From: Archilochus colubris
Taxonomy: Eukaryota; Chordata; Aves; Apodiformes; Trochilidae
NCBI GenBank assembly: GCA_023079485.1
Contig: CM041084.1
Coordinates: forward strand, 65,567,709 to 65,631,708
Reading direction: 5' to 3'
DNA: 64,000 bases
Shown here: positions 13,629 through 26,500 of the stretch, piece after piece
How positions within the stretch are numbered: the first letter of the stretch is position 1
Layout: every line of letters starts with the position of its first letter
Position numbers and translations under genes: made by a program
The notes under the pieces: model-generated
What the model was told of the DNA's origin: nothing
The model's database searches: none
What the model saw: the letters and a program-made list of their open reading frames with translations, nothing else

Positions 13629-16600
13629 CAAGGGGAAGATCAGTTGTCATCTATAGGCTCACAGATGATTCATTAGAACTTGTCCAGTTATAATTTTACA
13701 TCTTTAGACAGTGTCTTAATGAAAGCCACAAGCAAATTACAGACTCTCTTTCAATGTCATTCTGTTTTGGGGTCAGCTGGTATTCATGGCAGCTGCACCA
13801 TTACATAGAAGGAAGGTGCAGAAGTCTCATGGTGTTCCCTCACCCACAGTGTGCAATGACTGACAGATACATTTCCACAGACAGCTTCTCAGACGGGCCT
13901 GAATTTACAAGGGATGATGCCAAGCACTTTTCTTTTGTCTTGCTGAGGGTCCTCGTGCTGAGAGGTGACTCTTGACATTTTGGCATATTGATGTGAAAAG
14001 CATGGATATATTTTCCTGTAGTTTTGCATAGGACATATGGGAACCAGAACACACCTGTCACAAGTTGCCAACTGCAATATGTAGCTAGCAAGAAAACAAC
14101 CTCTGGGAATATCCAGATGATATTAATGTAGTGTGGCGAAACAGACAGAGGCCACAGTCAGGCCTGGCATATAAGGGCACAACTGCCACTGATTTCATGT
14201 GGTGTGACACTTTCTGTAAAAGATCCCAAATTACTACTAATTAAAAAAAATCTTAAACATTAAGTTAATCATAAGCATGAAACTAAAAGCTTATATAAAT
14301 ATATGTGTATATGTATTTTTTCTTCATTTCTTTTAGGGTTCATATGAAAGCATTTGAAGTACAGTGAAGCAGAAATCACCTTTACACCATTGAATGGCTT
14401 TTTCCTGAATATCTTCACTCAGAGCTATTTCAGTGTCTAAGTGATGAGTTCAATCATCCACAACTGTTCCTACTACTCTGTAATTTCTCTAAAAGTAAGC
14501 AAAAATAAAAATATGTCACATATAGAGGCAAACTTTGAAATTGAAATTGTAAATATTCTGCAAAAACAAATGGTCAGAAAATGATTCTTCAGACACAAGA
14601 GAAATAATAGATAGCAACTGCTGAAAAATACTGAAAGATATTCAAACTTCAGAAGTTATAATGGATAGTATTTTTAATCTGAGTAGGGATGACAACGAAA
14701 AAGTTCTGCATAAAACTGCAGAAATATTTCTAGAAACTCAATCATCTATGAAATTTAAATTGATCTCCTCCTAAAAATGAAACAGTAGTTTATGGTATAT
14801 TCTCATGTTTTTTCACACGTGCGTTCTTTGAGTTGCATTTTTATTCAATTTATGAGTATCTGCAACATACAGAGAGCTCAATTAAATTGCTTTTCTAACA
14901 TATCTGGCAAAAAAGCTTAAATTTCATTCAGACTATCAGTTCACTCATCGTAATGGCTTGCCAGCAATGTCCTAATAATGTTGAAAGACCAAACTTTTTA
15001 GTAATTCTAGTAGCTACAATTCTGACCCAAGTGTAAGTCAAACACCAATGCTAGAAGTAGAAGTAACTCTTCACTTACACTGAACATCTAAGAATCACCA
15101 AATCTAAAAACCTGTACAAATTCTGACAAGCTGATTATCAGCATGCTAATGGAGACAATTTGAAGCTGTACAGTTCTCACACCTGCCCATACAACACCCC
15201 TCTGTTGCAGCTCCTCTTTTCTAGTCAAATCCTAGCACATTCCTTTTTGCACAGGCATGCTATAAGTTTGTATATTTGGTTTATCATTTTCACTGAAACA
15301 GCAGTCAGGCTGCCTGTTTTAATTCCTTTTGAAACTCAAAGTAAAAACCAAGTTCATACCCTTGAGAAGCTTGCAAACCCCAGTTTCACAATATTTAACA
15401 TAGTTACAAATATGTGATATCAGATCTGATCTTGCATTCCAAAAAGTGCTTCAGTGAACCAAAGTTACCACTATATGAGTGGAAGCAGCAATACCTCTCA
15501 TAACACCCAAAGTCTACTATATCCAGTCAGTACAATCAAGTGATATACAACTTAATTTGTGAATGAATAAGTACAGTTACTGAGTGATGTGCATCTTGCA
15601 ATGCTGTGCACTTCAATCATTTTTATATCAAACCCATGTAATCACTAGACCGCCCTGGGGAATGCTATTGACTAAAGAAACAACCTATAAGTTAATATTC
15701 AAAATGAGAGGTGTCACTGCATGCCCTAGGACCATGCTGGCATTTTTTTCAGCACAAGAATCTCTGACACTGAAGTTACCGTTCCTGAAACAGGGTTGAA
15801 ATAATTTTAAAAAGCATTGTATGTTTACAACATTACACATCTGTGGGTAAACAGCTAGATCATGTTGCAAAGCAGCTTAATTCTGCTATCTTCCCAGAGC
15901 AGTTGACTTTAGATCATTCAAAACAACATGGTATATAAAAAACTCATATTAAATAGATTATACTTTAAATCCATTTAAAGATACTTCATCATGAATTACA
16001 GAACAGAATATGCAGTCCTGAAAAATTGATACCAAATTCAAATAGATTAAATTTTACTAAAAAAAAAAGAAAAAAAAAAGAAAAAAGGAAAAAAAAAAAG
16101 TGCAGCCAACAGGCATAAACTTCCCTGGGATATTGTGCTGTGGGCAGAAATGGAGAAAAGGGCCCTGGTTTTGTTTTATTTTTAAAGGTCTTTCTGTAGG
16201 TTTTGAATCTTTTTCTATTTATGTGCAAAGAAAACTAACAGAAAATTCATCATCCTCCTCATTTTGTCTTTTATTTTTTTTTTAGATTATGATGATCTAT
16301 GGTACTGCCTAGATGATTATACTTCACCATCTGGTTAACCTTATCATCAAGACACTGGAAAACAAATCCTGTGCACTACAATTTTATCTATACTTCAGTT
16401 ATTTTGAACACAAGCAGTTATCCAAACTATGAAAAACTGTTATGGAGACTTGAAATGTGCTGCATAAACCACTTATGACTGAATTCAACCATGGGCTCCT
16501 GCACTTTTCAGGGGAAAAAAATTACCTCCAAAAAGTCAATGCATGATCACAGATTCCATGAGTGAGGATATGCCACATTAGACACTAGGCAAAGACAGCA

Positions 16601-19600
16601 CTGGTTGGTACCAAGGTATCAGGAGAGCAGAGCTCAGACCACCCAAGAGCAGGTTAAAGATTTTTGTGAGCAAAAATCCCCAAAATATTCCATTCTTGGT
16701 AACTTCATTGGAAAGGAAAAATAAGCAGCAATGATATTCTTCATTTGAATCTTTAGGACAAAATAGACACGTTCATCCTACAGAATAACAGCTACATTGG
16801 AAGCCTCACATGGTGGCTATCCAATAGATAGGAAAAAGGAAAACCCTGTATTTATTCTATCAGAAATAAACAAACATAAATATCAAATATACTACATGAC
16901 AAAGTTGTGATGATAACCATAAGTAATCTCTTAATGAGAATGCTACTTTATTAGAGGGATGTATTTCTTTGTTAATTCCATGAAAATTGAGCTGCCTCAC
17001 TTTTTGAGACACTAGAGTACCCTAATGGGTCACTGAAAGTTCAAAACAAATATAGGCCATGCTAGGAAGTGAAGTGCAAGTCATCAGCCATATTGACTGG
17101 TTCTTCTAATTCCTTAGGGAAAAAATACCTGCCTGAACAAATTGTTGTTTAATTTTATTTTTTTAGGCATTCTCAAAGAAACAACAATTATCTGTTTTTT
17201 CTAAGTGACAGACAAGAAATCCTTTTATCTAATTATTGTTCCATTGTCTGCAAAGGCAGAAGCCTTTATCAAAGGAGGTCAGAATTTTACTTGGGGTTAG
17301 TAAAATTATACCTCTCCAGAAGTGATCCAAAAACTTTCTCAGCTTTTTCCTTCCAACTTTCTCTGGATAAATACCACAGTCTTATTGTCTACTGTAAGGC
17401 TGCTTTTAGCTCTCATCATCAGAAAGAAGTGAAGAAAATGGAAGCAGAAAGAGGTAAGTAGTAGCTACCTCACAAGAGCCATTCAATATTGAGCAGGCAA
17501 TATTCCAAGGAGATTGTTCATCCTTAATTTTTTGGTGCAGTAGTTTCTAAAAACAGAATTCAAACTGATCACAGTTTTAGTCCTATTTAGTCCCATGTAG
17601 GATACAAGGTCATAAACAACAAAGATGTTTGCTCTACAAATGAATGCAAACAGTTCTTCTTGTACATGACATTTCAACAGTTATGCAGAGCTTCTCTGAG
17701 TTTCTGCCATGGCCTTCATCCATCACTAAAGTGATAAATAAGACAAACGAATAAACCAAAAGGAGATAGGAAGACATTATTACAAGAAGGCAGGACAGAA
17801 TCAACAAATACTGCCTTATACTTCATGCCAGATTGTAGCAGCCAGCCTGGTTAGGTGTATGGAAACCTTGAATCTCAGTGCTATAGAAAATACACAGTAT
17901 AATACATTCCACCATCTAAAGTAAAGACTGCCATGAATTATAGCAGTCCACAGAAATTATCTAATTTATGCCAAAAACTGTTATAATCCATCTCTTGACA
18001 GAGCATTCTCTATTTCACCTGTCAGGAGAGTAGCATCAAATAAACTGCCCCACTGGGTCATGTACACTATAGAAATACATATTCTTCACAGCAGGTCTTC
18101 AATATAGTGGGAAGCCCATGATGTTGGCTTCTGTAAGAATGAAGCCAGTATCTTATGATAAAGACCTCATTTGAAAATAATTGAAACATTTCTGTTTGTA
18201 AAATGAAAGAGTCAAACATCCCTGTATTTATTGTTACCCAAATGAGAGGTCAGTAATACAACAAAGGCTTATCCTTAAGCATACAAATTGTAGAGAACTA
18301 GAACCTTTTTACAGTTTCTACTTTAGTAACCTCAAAAATTAACTTAAGAGGACCATCACATCCTGCTAACACTGAACTTGATGTTCTGCATTCCAAAGGA
18401 ATTCCATCTCTCTGAACCACAGTTACAATCTTTTTCCCCATACCAACAGAATGCCAAGAGCTTTGAAATGCATTACTATGCAAATATCTTGGGTGCCTTT
18501 ACTACACATTTATATTGCAGAGTAATCAATAAATTATTATTTCAATATTTATTGGAATCTCAGAATAAGAAAGAAGACAGATTACACAAATCCATCTTAG
18601 TTGATTAATGGGTACTCCAGCAAAAGGCATACACTGATGGAGTGGGTCAGTATGCAGACTATATTACTGAATATTTCAGCTCGGTTGTAAATATAGTATC
18701 TGTTTCTCTTAGGGACTGTCACACTGAGTGCAGTATAAAAGGCAATAAATTTCAACAGATTAATTAACTCTTTGGTTACTGGGGCTGTGTGTCACCTATC
18801 CTGGCACCTAATAAAAAATCCTTTAATGCCAAGACATAAAGAAGGGCCTCTTTGGAAATGAGTTATTAACAGCATTTCGTGAATAGATGGAGAAATTGTA
18901 GCCCAGCCATTTAAGTGTCATAAAGTGCAGCAAAGGCTGCTGGAGGCCTCTAAGGGACGCCAGGCAATACCATAACAATCAAATCTGAGATGGAAGAGGG
19001 ATTGAGCTGTCCACTCAGAATTTTTATATTGTCAAAGAGCAGCGAGGAAATAATGTGATCAAGAAGTGAATTAACCTTGTGTGTGAAAGAAAGGGGATGA
19101 TCTGATGGAAAAGGCAGTAAAGTAAAAATCACTCCATAATGCCTACATTGCAGGATGGTCATGAGGGGCCTCTAATGTCTGCAGGCTCTCAGGGAACAGA
19201 TCCAGCCCTCTAAGTACCATAAACCCATTACTTGCATTAGTCTGTAATTGGAATACATTTATTCAGACTTTTTAAGTTCTTAAGATTCTAGTGATGGCAA
19301 ACTACATAGCATGAATTTCTATAAATATTCTGTTTCCATCTTTGTGATAGAACATGGACAGTCTTCCGGGGCAATTAATACTCGAAAAGGGATGGAAGAC
19401 AGATCTACCATGTTACATTTATGTGTATCTCCATGTCACACCATACTATTTAATCTGGTTTCCTTTGTGTCAATTCCCTATGAAGCTGTGCTGACATTTC
19501 TAGTAAATAACAAGCTACAGAAATCTGCAATGTCGGAACTGACACAACCATATGGGAGGACTATACCAAGGAGGAAATAATTCATGCCAAGTCTAACAAG

Positions 19601-19931
19601 GTTGCTTTGACCTTAATGTCTTTAGTAACATGCTTGCCAAGCAGGAGGCAGTAAAAGTCATATAGTATACTTCTATCACATAGGAGTATGCAAAGTTTTT
19701 CCCCTCTTTACACAAGAGAGAAATTTTCCTTGGACCACTTCTTATGGAATTGATGGGCACGGTTTAGGAGTAGATTATGTCTGCTGCGCACAATCCTCTT
19801 ACATATACATCAGATGTGAGACCAGTGAGGCCTACTATAAAACACATCATGCATAGACATGAATACATAAAGTGACTCACAAAAACAGATCAATTACATG
19901 TCAAGTGTGTTCATACTTGATGTTTTGTGTG
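13629..19931. other. Intergenic, possible conserved non-coding block
   Basis: No gene recognised. There is an A/G-rich run at 16059-16100. About 18700-19230 has higher sequence complexity than its surroundings and no repeat signature; it is described as a candidate regulatory block under findings. Confidence 0.5.
16059..16100. repeat. Poly(A) with scattered G
   Basis: A runs of 8-10 interrupted by single or double G. No retroposon body is evident on the upstream side. Confidence 0.75.
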
Positions 19932-19937
19932 TTTAAA
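19932..19937. repeat. 6-bp target-site duplication, left
   Basis: TTTAAA directly before the TG of the LTR-like element. It is repeated exactly at 20147-20152, directly after the terminal CA. Confidence 0.75.
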
Positions 19938-20146
19938 TGCAGTAGGAGGAGCCTTTCTTGCTCCTGAGGCTCGACAAGCTGCTGACCTCTCCATTGCCTC
20001 ACACCACAGTGAGCTTCCTCCTTGCGGGTGTGTGTCCCACCTTTATTGGCCCCCTGGTAATAGGGGGCCTGCCCTAACCAGGCACAGGTGGACTCACACC
20101 CATTCTTTGGCAACTCGAGGCACCTGGTTTATCTTGTTTCTCTACA
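19938..20146 (-). mobile_element. Solo-LTR-like element (209 bp)
   Basis: The element starts TGCAG and ends CTACA. Perfect 6-bp TTTAAA duplications lie on both sides, as expected for retroviral-type integration; six bases is typical of ERVK-class elements. Read on the - strand it begins TGTAGAG, has the shared CCAGGTGCC and CCACCTGTGCC blocks, then GGGGCCAATAAAGG (plus-strand complement at about 20039-20054), which could be a TATA box or polyadenylation signal. The same order occurs in the elements at 28892 and 61820. No internal viral genes are present. Its family name is not known to me; the ERVK class is inferred from the duplication length. Confidence 0.7.
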
Positions 20147-20327
20147 TTTAAAAGTATTTCCTATCATTAATTAATCCTGAAAATTTGTTCAGTGTTACCT
20201 CAAAGCAGAACACTTAACAGTGTAACTAGAACTAGAGACCATCTAAGCAATTGCTCGAAGCATCACTGGATAAACTGAGCACAAGAAAAGCATCCTTGAA
20301 AGAAGGCCTAACAAATCCTTATCCTGA

Positions 20328-20328
20328 C

Positions 20329-20363
<35 letters not shown>

Positions 20364-20373
20364 ATATATATAT
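20328..20373. repeat. (TA)n(TG)n(TA)n microsatellite
   Basis: About eight TA units, nine to ten TG units and about six TA units without interruption. It is likely to vary in length between individuals. Confidence 0.95.
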
Positions 20374-21353
20374 TCTATAAATAGAATTACAAAACCAATA
20401 TGTAAGTTTAAAACAGATTTTAAAATGTACTATGGCTGGTATAAGTCATCTCTCACTTTTCACGTTCAGCCATCAGCCTGGAGATTCCACTTGCTTGTGG
20501 CATAAGAGCCACCCCCCCCAGCACTTTTGAAACTCAGAATCTGAACACAGTTTTAATTTAACCAAGAAGGCTAATTAACAACTACTATTGTATCTAATTT
20601 TCAGAGGACGCAGTAGAGCAAGTACTATTATAGTAGTAAGTCAGTACTATTACAGCTCTTGCAGTCCATCTTTCCCTCTAACAAACTGACACACATGCAC
20701 AAAAATAAACAAACTTGCAACTGACATTTATGCAAATACCATTTCTTAGACAAGGTTTTGTGAAACAGTATGTTTATATTTAGGTAGGGAATTTGCCAAC
20801 AGTAGAAAAATATATAAAATAAAACCATTAATTTCATAAACTGAAAGTATCTACTATTCATGGTGAGTGTATTCTCTTCCTCGAATTCTATTCAGCAGGT
20901 CAACAACAGCAGAAGTTGAATGAGTTTGGAAAGCTTTGGACGTGCTTAAAACAAAGAGATCACACATTATTAATATAACCCTTGAGTTGCCTTTCTCTGC
21001 TCCTTCAAGATTGTCCACACCCTCTGGTTAATGACAAACATACAGCAAAATACCTTGTGTTACTTTCAGTCAGCATTATATGTGTCAGAATTATATCCAT
21101 TTTTAGTTTTAACCAGAAAATATATGAAATTTTCCTCTAAAAGCATCTCTTCGGGGCATGGAAAAATGCATCCCTATTCTTCCTGTTCCTTTTGTTCAAC
21201 CAGTCAAATATCCAAAGCACCTAAGTGAACACGCAATACCAAACAATACACCCAAAGCTGAAATTAGGTTAGTCGCTTCCCAGCTCTGAACAACAAATAA
21301 TGTATTCAAATCAATTACCCAAGGAAACATGGAATCCTGCAGCACTGAGCTGC

Positions 21354-21356
<3 letters not shown>

Positions 21357-21390
<34 letters not shown>

Positions 21391-21420
21391 AAAAAAAAAA
21401 AAAAGTTAAAAAAAATTATT
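21357..21420. repeat. Long poly(A) tract with GTT interruptions
   Basis: A run of about 30 A, then GTT, about 14 A, GTT and a further A run. It could be a retroposed tail, but no AATAAA or recognisable gene copy precedes it. Confidence 0.85.
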
Positions 21421-23501
21421 TGCACCAAGACAGGTGAACAAAAATATCTTTATCCAGGTCTGCAGAGCAGCAGTAAGTGCCAAGGAAAGCTTAAGTACAG
21501 TCAAATTAAATCTAGCAGAAGTCCAGGCACAGACTGCCAAGCATTGTGTGCAGGTGGGATACAGAAAACATTCATCCTGCTCCAAGACTTTCAGTTCAGT
21601 ATCAGGTGAAAACACTTCATCATTTTTAGTAACTTCACATTGATAATCCAATTGCTTGAAATGAAAAATAGTTTTGCTAAAGAATATTAAATTCAGGCAA
21701 TATTTGCTGAGCCTGATGGCATTTGAGCACGTGACCACAAAAAAAGCAACATGAAAGACCAATTTTTTAGATTCTCAGTTTGGTGGGAAACAGATACTTT
21801 GCTCTTCAACAAACACTACAAAAATTGACATATGGGAAGCTTGTTTAGTAGTTTGGTTCCATTTTTGTTGCTTGAAAATTATGACTTAATCCATGGGTTT
21901 CATCTTCCATTTTTTAAATGGACACTTCAATCCACAAACTACTAGGAGAAAAATTTACTTAATCTATAGTACTGTTCATGTTCACATTTGTCAGAGAAGC
22001 CTTCCTAATCCTGATTAAGTCTTGACTTCCATTCAACTACAATCAGGTTGAATTAAACTTTTTCCATTACTATCCTACATGCATAAAGATTTCTAAAAAG
22101 ATTTCACAGAACAGAAACATACAAATATGAGTAAATAAAGTAACAAATGGAATCAGACTACATTTCAGATTGCAAAGTGCAGTCAAGCTCTTCTCAAAGC
22201 TGAAGCATTCTGGGACAATGATCACTGAGCTGTGAAAGGAATTAATGAGTTCTAATAGTGTGAGTACAACTTTCAATTGTGTTGTAAATGCTTCACTCCT
22301 TCAGTGTTCTTACCTATAAACAGAAGCAAAAATAAAAACAGCACTGTGTTGAATGACTACTTTTGTGAAAGCTTGTATCACCTACAGAAATTATCAAACA
22401 CTTGTAGTACTTACAAATACAGATGACTTTTCACTTCTGGAAACAGGCAAACAGAAGAGTTTTCATTCTTTTGTAATGGACAGTGTTATAAATGGACAGT
22501 TTAAGTCATGAAACATCATTGTGCACTGCTTGAGATCATGTTTTCCACCACAGTCACTCACTATAAACTGAACTACTAAGCTCAGTTTTGTACTCATGCA
22601 ATTTAAACGTCTACATGGACACTCCAGCATGCAAAACACTTTACATCAAGAGGCTGAAGAATCCCAGGGAAAATTACACAAAGGAACTTTGTTTCATTCT
22701 AAACCAATGTATTTGTTGCTTTTGGAAGTCACTGAAATGTGTACAGACCCCTCAGCCAAAAGTAATGATTCTAGTTACTGAGTCCTGGAACAAGTGGGTA
22801 GGTGAATGAACTATCAAGGGGTTCCTAATAGAGATGTTCAAAACAAGCAGAGTTCTATGCTTCCCATAAGGAACAGTCTTTGAGATAGCTGAACCATGAT
22901 ATTTTATAAGCAAAGGACTGTGAAATTAATATTTTCATACAATCAGGTGTTCTTCTAATACAGCTGTAGTATTGTATGCTTTCAGAATGGTGGATAGCAA
23001 TTAATGCTCATACAAATAGAATAATACCACGCTTACCAATCAAGGTATTTGCCACAGCCAGTACCATAGGAACAGTTATTCATTTTATTAAACCTACAAA
23101 ATTTATTTTTCCCTTTAATTTTTTCTCTCCTGCAGCAAATATGCAAAAAAGAACTGCTTAATCTGCAATGCATTGAGTACATGGGAACTCAAGGCCACTA
23201 GTTTCTATCTAAACAAAAATTGTTCAACACTATCTTTAATCCTTCACATTGAACCTTGCGGGTTCTTGTACATGGAAGGATTTTCTGCCACCAATTTTTC
23301 TGTCCCAAGTAATTTTCATATTTCTCACATACCATTAATAATGTTACTGCTCCAGGTATCACAAAACAATATAACTAATGGAGCCCAAGTGCACTGCTAC
23401 CTAGCCATGTTGCAATTTGATTTTGGTCTATAAAGACCATGCTAAAGGCTTTGGCAGAATTGGTCAGATAATTTTAAATAATAATGCTGTGTAGGTTCTG
23501 G

Positions 23502-23595
23502 GAAAACAAAAAAAAAACAAACAAAAAACCCCAAACAAACACAAAAAAAACCCCAAAACCAAAACACCACGAAAACCTGAAAAAACAGACCACCT
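23502..23595. repeat. A/C-rich low-complexity tract
   Basis: A runs mixed with CCCC, AACC and ACAC groups over about 90 bases, nearly free of G and T. It is the same style as the tracts at 6310, 7514 and 9637. Confidence 0.75.
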
Positions 23596-26500
23596 TCAAC
23601 ATAACCAAGATACTGAAATATGACTGTAATAAACTGAAAATAATTAGCTTGTTATAATGCTACTTATTTGTAAATATTGGTTTAAACTGCTTAGCAAAGG
23701 AAAAAAACCTTGCAAGATGGACCATGGGGAAAAAAAGACTTTAGATTATTGGCCTAAGTTCAACAGCAGACTTAGCAATTTATGGACTTGATTATACCTT
23801 CAAAATGAACAATAACCCAGTAACTACTGCAGTAGAAAGGTACTAAATTTTTATGATATGGGGTAATCAGGTTGGCTACCAAAGACATAGGAGACATGCT
23901 ACAAAGAAGAAACAATTCACATTAAAATAGCCAAGTAACAAATTCTTTTTGAAAAGGATATTTTTCTTTATATGATGTCTTTAGGAGACTGTAGGCTGTT
24001 TCTTTAAATGAATGAATATGACACACTTAATTTTAAGGCACACATGGTTACAGAAACAGGCCCTGGACTGTACATCACGTTTAGAAATAAATAGAGCTGT
24101 CATACCTGGATTCATATTGACATTTACATCAGACCCTTAATCTGTATGGATTTGACAGAAAAGAAAAAGTCAGTCACCCCACATACAAATGATGCTTACA
24201 TATTCATAATCAGAATGTTCTTGGTTGTTTATTCAGTAAAGCAAAACTAGCTTTTTATACGTATCTACTAGGGCAGTAAATAGTCTGACATTTCAGCATA
24301 TTTGGAGACAGTATGCTATTTTATTACAATTACTATTTCCAGTGAAAAATTAAGGGGCAAAAATTGTGGTGATTTTTCAAAAACATAGTTTATTCATTTC
24401 TGTAGAAGGTTGAAAAGACTTGTATTTTTTGCTTCATGGTGTAATGGGTACTCACAGACTGTGGAATTAGCAATTTCATGCAAAATCAGTAAACTTTTCC
24501 TTTCTGTTTAGTGCATGAGTTGTTAATAAAAATGAAATAAAAAATGAAGTACCTATGATGACTCAATAAGCATGCAAAACAGTGCGATGCTTTTTTAATT
24601 ACTTAATGCCTACAGGAGTCACTCAGTTGCTATAAAAATGATGTAAATAAAACCATAAAGTAGACTACTCTATAATATAAATAATATCCAAATATTTTTA
24701 TGGCTCCACTATGTTTTTTCCAACTTCATGGTCTCGTACAGAACTTTAAATGGGTTTTTTTACTGTCTTCTCCAGTACATTTATGTAATGAGCTGAGCCC
24801 AAAGTTGAGCACCATTGCTGTATAGTTAGATGTTGGGTTTATTCATAAGGATTCCAGTGAAGGCAATGAAGTCACAAATGACATGAGACAATTTTAGGAC
24901 ATGGAATATATATAACTTTCTAGATATCAATTTCTCTTTGTCAGCTGCATTAGTTATACCACAAAATATTTTTCTGTTCCAGCTTTTTAGATAGACTCTG
25001 GATACACTGTATCTTACCATATTTCAAAAAAAGCTAACACACAGTTCTTTAGAAGGAGAAAACAAAGTTTATCCATATACTTAATCCTAATTTAAAAAAT
25101 CAATATAACACTAATAATGTCGATAAAGCTCAACCTTCAAAGAAACAACTCTGCTCTTTGCCTGAAGGTATGCATACAAATTCTATGCCTCTAATCATTT
25201 ACAAAAATGTATAGAAAGGCTGATTTCTGTTTTGTTGATTTTTAAAATCGCAAATTCATAAGCTCAGAGCTGTTACGTTTGCCAGCACACTGAAGGATCT
25301 AACCATACTTCTTAAGTGGATATTTCTGGAAGCAATAAAATTCCCAGTGTAATCCACAGCCCAGTGGCTTAGACATTTGTGAGACAAGGCCAGATTTTAA
25401 GGAGCACACTGTGTTTTGTTTATTAAGATTTACAAAGTTGTGAAAGACTTTGTAGGCTAAAGCAATGCAGAAAAGGAAAGGGGAAAACACAAACTAAAGC
25501 TAAACTGCAGAAAAATTAGTAATACCTCAAGAGTTTAAGTGAAAAATACCAACATGACGCAGTACAAAAGCCTAACAAAAAATCTGAAGGGTCAAGGAAG
25601 ACACTTGTCAGCCTAAGGATCATCCTGTTCCCAGGAACAATGAAGATCAACACTTCCCATACCTTGTGGAAAGCTCATCACGTCTCTGCATTGGAAATAA
25701 CAAGATCTTAATGCTTCACCTCATGGCATGTTAACCCTAGCTCTCCACCATACGTTAGCAGTTTAGAATGACTCTATGATGTAAAGTTATATACAATATG
25801 CTTGCACTCACTCCAAGCATAGAAGAAGATGTTAAAAAGTGACCCCACAGAATTTGTACTAATCCAAATGGACTGTACATCATATTAGCATATTAGCATA
25901 GCATTAGCATTTGTTTCTTTTTTACCTAAATTATTCCACATCATAAACTCCCCTTCTTGTAGAGGTTTGTTTACTCTAAGTTTACACAAACTCAAGCACA
26001 ACTCAAGCCCTTTCTAGTTTGAAGAATCTAAATACTATAGAACAAATAATAAGCAAAATTAGATTTTTTTACTTACGGGGAAAAAAGTTATTTATCATGC
26101 AAATGTGCACAATTAAAGAAAATATTGCTACAAAAGGGCACACTATGGAAATAAAATGCTTAGGGGTCTTTTCTGACATACATTCTTCATACATCAAAAT
26201 ATCTACATAGTAAACATTTTATACTTCTCTTGGTGCTACAATTAAGCTTGTAAAATGTGGTAGTGGGGTATAGGGGTTGCAGTTTGTTTGCATTTTTGAA
26301 ATCTCTCCACTCACAACTTCCTTAGGGTAACAATCTCCAATAGTATTGCGACTGCTTATTCCAATGCACAGGGTTTCACCCAGTCAGAAAACACAGGCAG
26401 CTGTTTGCTATTGTTAGATGGGAAAGAGATACTCCTGTACTTCAGGAGCCTGCAGCAGTCAGTAGCTGCACTATGATCCTGTGCATGTCTGCAAGAATGC

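Noticed and set aside
21406..21762. 118-codon - strand frame next to a poly(A) tract
   Set aside because: Considered as a retrocopy, but the poly(A) is on the wrong side for that strand, there is no AATAAA, and the product resembles no protein I know.
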